Source: Rhodobiaceae bacterium
GTDB taxonomy: Bacteria; Pseudomonadota; Alphaproteobacteria; Parvibaculales; Parvibaculaceae
Direction: 5' to 3'
NCBI GenBank assembly: GCA_027352645.1
Contig: DAIEIL010000126.1
Coordinates: forward strand, 1 to 7,717
DNA length: 7,717 nt
In this document: piece after piece, positions 1-5,528 of the stretch
Numbering within the stretch: position 1 is the first letter of the stretch
Layout of the letters: every line of letters starts with the position of its first letter
The notes under the pieces: generated by a model
Database searches by the model: none
The model's input: only the letters and a program-made list of their open reading frames with translations
What the model was told of the DNA's origin: nothing
Program-made: the position numbers and the translations under genes

Positions 1-126
1 TGCTGGCTTGGGCTGCTTCGCCTATCGGGCGCGGTCATACATCCACAACAACCGAATGTCCAAAGCATTCCTAAGTCTTTGAAATTGTTAAAGTAAAGAA
101 CTTCACAAGATGGGTGAATGAAATCG
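1..126. other. Upstream flank, no gene assigned
   Basis: No gene can be assigned here. On the plus strand the three frames reach stops at 72-74, 80-82 and 94-96, so the tail of a rightward gene is possible, but none of the short peptides is recognisable. On the minus strand an ATG at 38-36 opens a frame that runs off the left edge (MTAPDRRSSPSQ); it lacks a clear Shine-Dalgarno site. A gene divergent from the regulator is therefore possible but unproven. Base composition becomes clearly AT-rich from about position 60, marking a regulatory region. An in-frame GTG at 114 could extend the regulator by 26 residues but lies upstream of the predicted promoter. Confidence 0.4.
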
Positions 127-155
127 TTGAGAATGTAAAGTTAGTAAATTATAGT
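127..155 (+). promoter_or_regulatory. Sigma70-type promoter of the ScfR-like regulator
   Basis: A -35 box TTGAGA (127-132, five of six matches to TTGACA) and a -10 box TATAGT (150-155, five of six matches to TATAAT) are separated by exactly 17 bases in an AT-rich patch of an otherwise GC-rich window. A start near 162 would give a leader of about 30 bases before the ATG at 192. This placement rules against the longer GTG start at 114. The AT-rich repeats at 85-101 and inside the spacer (133-149) could bind an autoregulator, as ScfR-family proteins often act on their own promoter; that part is inference. Confidence 0.6.
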
Positions 156-174
156 GCCCGCGCAGCGCCCTTCT

Positions 175-180
175 GGAGGG
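175..180 (+). promoter_or_regulatory. Shine-Dalgarno site deciding the regulator start
   Basis: GGAGGG (175-180, followed by two more G) lies 11 bases before the ATG at 192 and is the strongest ribosome binding site near this gene. Together with the promoter at 127-155 it selects the ATG at 192 over the upstream in-frame GTG at 114. Confidence 0.65.
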
Positions 181-191
181 GGTTTCACGCC

Positions 192-1637
192 ATGGCATCC
201 GAGAAAAAAGTCTTTGCCGGTCCGCGCGTTAGGCGTCTTCGCCGCGAGCGAAACCTGACCCAGGCCCGCATGGCCGCCGACCTCGGCATTTCGGCGAGCT
301 ACCTCAATCTGATCGAGCGCAATCAGCGGCCCATGTCGGCCCAGATCCTGCTGAAGCTCGCCGAAGTTTACGACGTCGAGCTGAAAAGTCTCGCCGGCGA
401 CGACGAGGCCCGCGCCCTCACCGCGTTGCGCGAGGTCTTCGGCGACCCGCTTTTCCGCGACAGCGGCCTCACCACGCAGGACATGCAGGAGGTCGCCTCG
501 GCGAGCCCCGCCGCCGCCGAGGCGCTGGCGACGCTCTATCGCGCCTATCAGCAGGCGATCGCCAACACCTCGCTTCTCGCCGAGCGGCTGGCCGACCGCG
601 ATCTCATCGATGGAGGCCAGGCGGTCAATGCGCCGCTCGAAGAGGTGCGCGACTTCATCAACAGCCGCAACAACCACTTCCCAGCGCTGGATGAAACGGC
701 GGAGGAGCTCTATCGCAAGGCCTCGCTCGGCGCGGACGAGCCCTATGTGAGCTTGCGCAACTATCTGCGCGTCGCGCATGGCGTGACGACGCGCGTGGTG
801 CCCGCAGATCTCATGTCGGGCGAGCTTCGCCGTTATGATCGCCACCGTCAGACGATCTTCCTCTCCGAACTTATCGACCAGCCGGGCCGCTCGTTCCAGC
901 TTGCCTATCAGCTCGCCTATTTCGAGCAGTCGCGCGCGATCGAGGACATCGTGGAAACCGCGGGCCTCGAAGACGACGAGGCGCGCACGCTGTGCCGCGT
1001 CTCGCTTGCCAATTATTTCGCAGCGGCGCTGCTCATGCCCTATGCAGCCTTTCTCAGGACTGCGGAAGAGTCGCGATACGATCTGCGTCTCGTCGGGCGT
1101 CGCTTCGGCACCAGCTTCGAGCAGGTCTGCCATCGCCTCACGACATTGCAGCGGCCCGGCGCGCGCGGCATTCCCTTCTTCCTCATCCGCGTCGACAATG
1201 CGGGCAATGTGTCGAAACGCTTTTCGGCGGCAGGCTTTCACTTCGCGCGTTTCGGAGGCACATGCCCGCGCTGGAATGTGCATGACGCCTTCCGCGTGCC
1301 GGGGCAGATCTACACGCAGGTCATCCAGATGGAGGATGGCACGCGCTATTTCTCCATCGCGCGCACGGTGAGCCGCGCGGGCTCCGGCATCGGCGTCCCC
1401 GGCGACCAGTATGTCGTGGGTCTCGGCTGCGAGATCACCCATGCGCGAAAGCTCGTCTACAGCCAGGGCTACGACCTCAACGACGAGCGCGGCGCCATGC
1501 CCATCGGCGTCAATTGCCGTCTCTGCGAGCGGCTCGATTGTTCGCAACGCGCCTTCCCGCCGCTGAAGCAGAGGCTGCGCGTCGAGGACCATGTGCGCGG
1601 CATCTCGCCCTTCGGCGTGCCGGTGAAAAATGGTTGA
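192..1637 (+). CDS. ScfR/RamB-like short-chain fatty acyl transcriptional regulator (XRE family)
   Basis: Predicted cytoplasmic DNA-binding regulator of 481 residues. Residues 8-65 form an XRE-type helix-turn-helix (RRLRRERNLTQARMAADLGIS, then SYLNLIERNQRPMS). Residues about 190-320 resemble the IrrE-like/M78 middle domain but show no HExxH zinc motif (FQLAYQLAYFEQ occupies that place), so no protease activity is expected. Residues 325-480 form the C-terminal domain typical of the family, with a conserved cysteine cluster, NCRLCERLDCSQRAFPP (Cys442, Cys445, Cys450), plus Cys358. Known relatives control propionyl-CoA, glyoxylate-cycle or acetate genes in response to acyl-CoAs (RamB, PccR, MccR types). 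Which ligand and targets apply here cannot be read from the sequence. The start is set by the promoter and GGAGGG site. The stop overlaps the start of the tonB-like gene, implying co-transcription. Confidence 0.88.
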   Translation: MASEKKVFAGPRVRRLRRERNLTQARMAADLGISASYLNLIERNQRPMSAQILLKLAEVYDVELKSLAGDDEARALTALREVFGDPLFRDSGLTTQDMQEVASASPAAAEALATLYRAYQQAIANTSLLAERLADRDLIDGGQAVNAPLEEVRDFINSRNNHFPALDETAEELYRKASLGADEPYVSLRNYLRVAHGVTTRVVPADLMSGELRRYDRHRQTIFLSELIDQPGRSFQLAYQLAYFEQSRAIEDIVETAGLEDDEARTLCRVSLANYFAAALLMPYAAFLRTAEESRYDLRLVGRRFGTSFEQVCHRLTTLQRPGARGIPFFLIRVDNAGNVSKRFSAAGFHFARFGGTCPRWNVHDAFRVPGQIYTQVIQMEDGTRYFSIARTVSRAGSGIGVPGDQYVVGLGCEITHARKLVYSQGYDLNDERGAMPIGVNCRLCERLDCSQRAFPPLKQRLRVEDHVRGISPFGVPVKNG

Positions 1638-2298
1638 GGCCGCGGAGCGTCAGCGGATGCGGCAGCATGTGATCGCCGCTGCAGGCGTTCTGGCGCTGCA
1701 TGCCTTGCTGCTGATTGCGCTTCTCCACCGCGCGGCTCCTGACTTGCATCAATCGGCGCCCGCGATGGTGACGGTCGATCTTTCGTTGCGGGAAAAGCCG
1801 GCGGAGCCGCAGCCGAAGGCTCAGGTGCAACCGAAGCCCGTCAAGATTCCGCAGCCCGTGCGGAAACAGCAGCCGATCATTCCAAAGCCGATTGCTCCGC
1901 ATCCAACCATGGCGGCGCCGGCTGCCACGACGCCGTCAGCGCCGACAGCCGCTGCGCCGCCATCGGCGGCGACGGCAAGCAGCGATGCGCTCACCGCGTC
2001 AAATGCCGCCCGGGAGGATTACACGGCGAAGCTTCAGGCATGGCTTGCGGCGCATAAGCGCTATCCGGTGCAGGCGCGGCGTATGCGGCTGGAAGGGTCG
2101 GCGTTACTTCAACTGAGGGTCGGGCCGGAGGGGCAGGTCGTTGCGCATCGCATCGAACGGAGTACGGGCTTCGTCATTCTCGACCGCGAGGTGGAGGCGA
2201 TGCTCGCGCGTTCCGAGCCCTTGCCCGCGCCGCCTGCGAATCTCGTGGGAACGGATCTCGAATTTCTCATCCGTTTCGACCTCGGCGAGTTCGACTAG
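1630..2298 (+). CDS. TonB-family energy transducer protein
   Basis: A 222-residue protein with complete TonB architecture: a short cytoplasmic N-terminus, one membrane anchor at about 13-32 containing a histidine (His24, in LALHALLLIALL), a Pro/Lys- then Ala/Pro-rich periplasmic linker at about 56-118, and a TonB C-terminal domain at 130-220 (AWLAAHKRYPVQARR, GSALLQLRVGPEGQV, RSTGFVILDREV). TonB couples the proton-motive force, via ExbB/ExbD, to outer-membrane transporters. No exbB, exbD or receptor gene is present in this window. The ATG at 1630 lies 8 bases inside the preceding gene with no strong Shine-Dalgarno site, suggesting translational coupling; Met10 is a less likely alternative start. 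It could serve a specialised transporter rather than be the cell's main TonB. Its stop lies in a CTAG shared with the convergent glycosyltransferase. Confidence 0.88.
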   Translation: MVEAAERQRMRQHVIAAAGVLALHALLLIALLHRAAPDLHQSAPAMVTVDLSLREKPAEPQPKAQVQPKPVKIPQPVRKQQPIIPKPIAPHPTMAAPAATTPSAPTAAAPPSAATASSDALTASNAAREDYTAKLQAWLAAHKRYPVQARRMRLEGSALLQLRVGPEGQVVAHRIERSTGFVILDREVEAMLARSEPLPAPPANLVGTDLEFLIRFDLGEFD

Positions 2299-3392
2299 CC
2301 CCCTTGGCGCGGCCTGTCTCGGTTCGGGCGAAGCCGGCTCCCCTCTCGCAGCACGAGGCCTTGGGCTACGTCCGCGAACTCCGCTTCTGCGCAATATCGA
2401 GCGAAGCGCTCGATGAAGTCTTTCATCTCCGCGTCGCTGGGGCCTGTGTATTTCCCCTTGAGCCGCCGTCTGGCAGTGCGGATGGCTGACGAAATGGCCG
2501 CTTTCAGATCGGACATCTTCCACTGCGTGCGAAGCCAATGGGGCCAGGGCGAGTTCGCCAAAAAGGCCTGGTAAAGCCTGTAGGCCTGTGGGTCGGGGAA
2601 AAGAGGCTTCTCCCTGCCAAAGCGCTTCCAGGGCTTGTCTATGCCGGCGTAATGCACGATCGCCGGTTCGATGAATGCGTACGCCGCCATAATGCCGCCG
2701 CGACGCGGCAGCATGTTCCAGACCGGAGAGAGCGACGCGAATTGCCCATCGAGCACGGCATTCAGGCTGTCTTCATCAGGCAGCAGGCAAAGCTTCGAAT
2801 TGCGGCGCACATAGTCGAGAGTGCGTGCGGTCAGCCCGGCGCTGTTCCATGCGGCGACGTCGATGCAGATCACGCCGGTATTGCAGTAGCGGTATGGTCG
2901 GCTCATTCCCAGCTCTGCGAAATGCGCCTCTCCAATGGCCTGCTCCTTTGCCGTCGTGAAGACGACGCCGCGGCGCTGCGCCGCGATGGCGTGGCCGCCG
3001 AGATCGAGACTGAAGAGTGGCGTTACATCCGCATGAATGGTGAGGTCGGTGTCGAGATAGAGAATGCGCTCGTAGCGCTGGGAGAAGATTTCGGGCAGGA
3101 GGAGTTTGACCAGCGTTGCAGTCGTCAATCGTCCGAGGCTGATGGTGATATCTCGCAACGGTTCGAAGTCGATAATTTCATGTCTGATGCCCTTTGCCGC
3201 CATCCATTGCCGGTCGGCTTCCGTCGCTGCGGCGTCATCGGTCACGATCACGATATCGAAGGGCGTAGCGGGCTTCGCGTGAGCGCGAACGGCGTCGGCG
3301 ACAAAGAGCGCCGGTATGAGCATGTTGCGGTCGGTGCAAAGCACCACGGCATGTCGCGCGGCGACCGCTTCCTTTCCGACGTTATCTTTCAA
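2295..3392 (-). CDS. Family 8 glycosyltransferase
   Basis: A 365-residue cytoplasmic, probably membrane-associated, retaining glycosyltransferase of the GT8 (LPS glycosyltransferase/glycogenin-like) family. Visible hallmarks are an N-terminal nucleotide-binding strand (HAVVLCTDRNML, 14-25), the metal/UDP-sugar DxD motif in YLDTDLTI (Asp114, Asp116), the CNTGVICID block (170-178), PDEDSLN (205-211), and a C-terminal HYAGIDKPW (247-255) that usually contributes His and Lys to UDP/metal binding. Residues 285-365 are a basic tail without a recognised domain. Typical GT8 enzymes add glucose or galactose to lipopolysaccharide core or other glycans; the donor and acceptor here are unknown. The start is a TTG at 3392-3390, since no in-frame ATG or GTG lies upstream; GTG at codon 16 is an alternative but would trim the fold's edge. 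It lies 79 bases downstream of the kinase gene on the same strand. Confidence 0.85.
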   Translation of the reverse strand: MKDNVGKEAVAARHAVVLCTDRNMLIPALFVADAVRAHAKPATPFDIVIVTDDAAATEADRQWMAAKGIRHEIIDFEPLRDITISLGRLTTATLVKLLLPEIFSQRYERILYLDTDLTIHADVTPLFSLDLGGHAIAAQRRGVVFTTAKEQAIGEAHFAELGMSRPYRYCNTGVICIDVAAWNSAGLTARTLDYVRRNSKLCLLPDEDSLNAVLDGQFASLSPVWNMLPRRGGIMAAYAFIEPAIVHYAGIDKPWKRFGREKPLFPDPQAYRLYQAFLANSPWPHWLRTQWKMSDLKAAISSAIRTARRRLKGKYTGPSDAEMKDFIERFARYCAEAEFADVAQGLVLREGSRLRPNRDRPRQGG

Positions 3393-3399
3393 TGTCCAT
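3382..3399 (-). other. Five-codon minicistron overlapping the glycosyltransferase start
   Basis: On the minus strand an ATG at 3399-3397 opens the peptide MDIER and stops with TAA at 3384-3382, straddling the TTG start (3392-3390) of the glycosyltransferase in another frame. A G-rich stretch just upstream (GGGGGCGG) could serve either start. It may be a coupling leader, or chance. Alternatively, a one-base sequence error or indel between the two starts would make this ATG the true glycosyltransferase start. Confidence 0.25.
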
Positions 3400-3471
3400 C
3401 CGCCCCCGCTGAATGCTCCGGGCGCAATGCTAGACCGGCCACCGTCCGATTGCGAGAGAAGGGGCGGAAAG

Positions 3472-4989
3472 TCAGCGGATCAGGCGTTCCGCCGGAAAGC
3501 GCAGCGCAATATCCATCGGCAGGTTGCCGCCGCCATGCGCGTCGAGCGTGCCGCCGTGAAGCTCCATCACCTTGCGCGTGAGCGAGAGGGCAAGGCCCTG
3601 CATGCGAGCCGCGCCGCTATCCTCGGTGCTGACAAAGGGATCGTCGCAATAGGGCAGGCGGGCCTGAAGCCCATCGCGCTCATGCGCGACGAGTTCGTTC
3701 AGCGTCAGCAGCAGGCCGTGCTCGCTTTCCGAGACGGTGAGGCGCAGCGTTGCGCCGCGCCTTGCGCTGAAGATCGCTTCGGCGACGAGGCGGAAGAGCC
3801 CCTGGCGCAGGCGCTTTGCATCGCCGCGCAAGCCGGGCAATTTCGCCGGGCAGTCGATCTCGATCTTGAGGCCTTCCTCGCCTGCGCGGATCTTCTGGCT
3901 TGCAACCGCGATTTCGAGCAACTGACCGAGATTGCAAATCTCGTCGGTGAGGCTCGTATTCTCCGTTTCCGCATCGGCGATGCCGAGCAGATCCTCGATC
4001 ATGTCGAGGAGCATGGTGCCGCTCGAATGGATGTCGCGGGCATATTCGCGGTAGCGTTCGCCGCCGATCGGGCCGAGCTGTTCGTTCTTCATCATCTCCG
4101 AAAAGCCGATGATATGTGTCAGCGGTGTACGGAGATCGTGATTGACGTTGGAAAAGAAGGTACGGCTGCGCTTCTTCGCTTCGCGGCTCTGCGCTTCGGC
4201 CGCCTCCATCGTGCGTTCAAGCTTGCGCCGCACGGTGATGTCGTTGAGCGCGGCGACGCGGGCGGGCACGCCACCCCAGCGCGAGTCGACGATGCGCATT
4301 TCGGCGAAGCGGTTGTCGCCATCCGGACGCATCACCGCCACCTCATGTTCGCCGGGATCGGTAGGCAAGCCGAAGGGCTTGCCGATCAGCTCCCCGGCGC
4401 TCTGTCCCATCAGTTCCTCGGCAGCGGCGTTGACGAAGCGGACATTGCCATGACTGTCGAGGATGACCATCGCCTCGGACGTTTCCTGAACCAGCGTCAT
4501 TTGCGGCTCAGCGACCGGGCGAACCTCCGCGACTTCGCGCCTGTCGCGGGCCTGGCGTCGCGCCACGGCGCGGCGAAGCGCCAGCAGCACATGCATCGCT
4601 TCGGTACCGGCGCCGAGGCAATCTTCCGCGCCTGCCGCCATCGCCTGCAGTTGCAATGCGGCATCCTCGCGGCCGATCGCAAGCACCGGCGCATCCGGGC
4701 CGAGCGAAATGACACGCTTCAGAAATTCGATTTCGCCACCCTCGCCATCGGCGATGTCGACGATCACGGCGTCGATGCCGGGGTTGAGCAAGGGCTCGAT
4801 GCCTGCGGATGGGTGCGAAACGCTGAAGCTGACCGCGCCTTTCCCGTCGGATGTCGCCAGCCGAAAAGTTTCGCGCAGCGTCTCGCTCGCGCTCACCACA
4901 TGAGTTGCGAACGCGGGCAGGGAATCGTGCCCTTCATAGCCAGTCCTGGAAATGGGGCCCGCCGACCACAATTGCGTCGTACGGCTCAT
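3472..4989 (-). CDS. REC-like/PAS/HisKA sensor protein with degenerate ATPase domain
   Basis: A 505-residue soluble signalling protein with no membrane segment. Order: a receiver-like domain at about 50-138 (VIVDIADGEG, putative phospho-Asp78, but the switch lysine is absent: AEDCLGAG replaces the usual DDYLTKP-like block); a PAS domain at about 167-256 (EAMVILDSHGNVRFVNAAAEE to NDITVRRKLE); a HisKA dimerisation domain at about 276-340 with the phospho-acceptor His284 in NHDLRTPLTHIIGF; and an HATPase-like domain at about 355-499. In the last, the N box is RLVAEAIFSA (no Asn; Glu404 replaces the Mg-binding Asn) and no DxGxG G1 box is visible, while QGLALSLTRKVMELHGG keeps part of G2. ATP binding is therefore doubtful. 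The ATG at 4989 has GGAAGGTAGG before it; an ATG at 5115 would add 42 residues that do not resemble any domain and lack a ribosome site. Confidence 0.8.
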   Translation of the reverse strand: MSRTTQLWSAGPISRTGYEGHDSLPAFATHVVSASETLRETFRLATSDGKGAVSFSVSHPSAGIEPLLNPGIDAVIVDIADGEGGEIEFLKRVISLGPDAPVLAIGREDAALQLQAMAAGAEDCLGAGTEAMHVLLALRRAVARRQARDRREVAEVRPVAEPQMTLVQETSEAMVILDSHGNVRFVNAAAEELMGQSAGELIGKPFGLPTDPGEHEVAVMRPDGDNRFAEMRIVDSRWGGVPARVAALNDITVRRKLERTMEAAEAQSREAKKRSRTFFSNVNHDLRTPLTHIIGFSEMMKNEQLGPIGGERYREYARDIHSSGTMLLDMIEDLLGIADAETENTSLTDEICNLGQLLEIAVASQKIRAGEEGLKIEIDCPAKLPGLRGDAKRLRQGLFRLVAEAIFSARRGATLRLTVSESEHGLLLTLNELVAHERDGLQARLPYCDDPFVSTEDSGAARMQGLALSLTRKVMELHGGTLDAHGGGNLPMDIALRFPAERLIR

Positions 4990-5528
4990 CAAAAGCCTAC
5001 CTTCCGGCCCCCGCCGTTGGTCGATATGAAGTCTTTCGTCATGCTTCAAACGACCGGTCCACTTATTCGATTTGTCGTACAACTCAACGCCAGCAGCGAG
5101 TGAGGCATTGCCCATGGAATCTGCCGATCAAGGAGCGTGCAGTTCCGCCTCACGCGGTCTTTAGAATCGGCTCCAGAAGTAAATACTTGGTAAAGATTGG
5201 GGATATCTTGTGGGGCGGGTGTGAGTGACATACAAGGAAAAGCAGGGGCGGAGATTTCCGAAAACCTATTTCAAGTCAAAGGCTTCGTATGGGATCGGCG
5301 CCCGCCGGGCCCTGGTAAACAAAATCTTTCCTCTTCATCTTTCGTTAGGGCGGACCCGGCGCGGCAAAGGGTCTCGCTCGCCTCCTGCCAACGATGTTAT
5401 GCGCATTCCGGCCGTTCGATGATTCGGGGCCGAGCGCGTGACGCGGAAGGCAAACTTGTTCCAGTTCCCGCAATGGGTTAGGTATGCGCCCGCGCCGGTT
5501 CGGCGCCTTCAGACGGTTTCCGACGGTT
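4990..5528. other. Divergent intergenic region between kinase gene and hisS
   Basis: About 540 bases without a convincing gene. Short frames exist (plus strand 5197-5481 and 5225-5422; minus strand 5046-5231) but their peptides are low in recognisable features and they overlap each other. The region is less GC-rich than its neighbours between about 5030 and 5280. It must hold the promoters for the leftward kinase gene and the rightward hisS, though no convincing -35/-10 pair was identified. Visible structure: the near-palindrome AAGTAAATACTT (5177-5188), the stem AAGAT/ATCTT (5193-5209), a bulged GC hairpin at 5297-5312, and a perfect hairpin at 5492-5506 just before hisS. A conserved small RNA or leader is possible but unsupported. 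Confidence 0.5.
5492..5506 (+). promoter_or_regulatory. GC-rich hairpin in the hisS leader
   Basis: GCGCCG (5492-5497) and CGGCGC (5501-5506) form a perfect 6-base stem with a 3-base loop (GTT), ending 22 bases before the hisS ATG. No T-run follows, so it is not a standard terminator. It is followed by two copies of GACGGTT (5512-5518, 5522-5528), the second abutting the start codon. A role in translation control is inference. Confidence 0.35.

Noticed and set aside
141..1592. Minus-strand open frame of 483 codons opposite the ScfR-like regulator
   Set aside because: Shadow of the regulator gene; the peptide shows no family motif and the opposite strand has a promoter, ribosome site and known domains.
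2538..3581. Plus-strand open frame of 347 codons opposite the glycosyltransferase
   Set aside because: The opposite strand encodes clear GT8 motifs (DTD, NTG, HYAG..KPW), whereas this frame shows none.
3316..5103. Plus-strand open frame of 595 codons antisense to the kinase and overlapping the glycosyltransferase start
   Set aside because: It lies opposite a protein with recognisable PAS and HisKA domains. Its own translation has no domain and is the Ala/Arg-rich type produced by the antisense of GC-rich codons.
4990..5115. N-terminal extension of the kinase to the ATG at 5115
   Set aside because: The 42 extra residues resemble no domain, the DNA is more AT-rich than the coding part, and the ATG at 4989 has a better ribosome binding site.
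5297..5312. Bulged GC hairpin as a transcription terminator
   Set aside because: No T-run follows on either strand and no gene ends nearby, so there is nothing for it to terminate.
5197..5481. Small plus-strand frames at 5197-5481 and 5225-5422 as possible small proteins
   Set aside because: They overlap in different frames, have no convincing ribosome site or recognised motif, and are not supported as genes; only noted in the intergenic entry.
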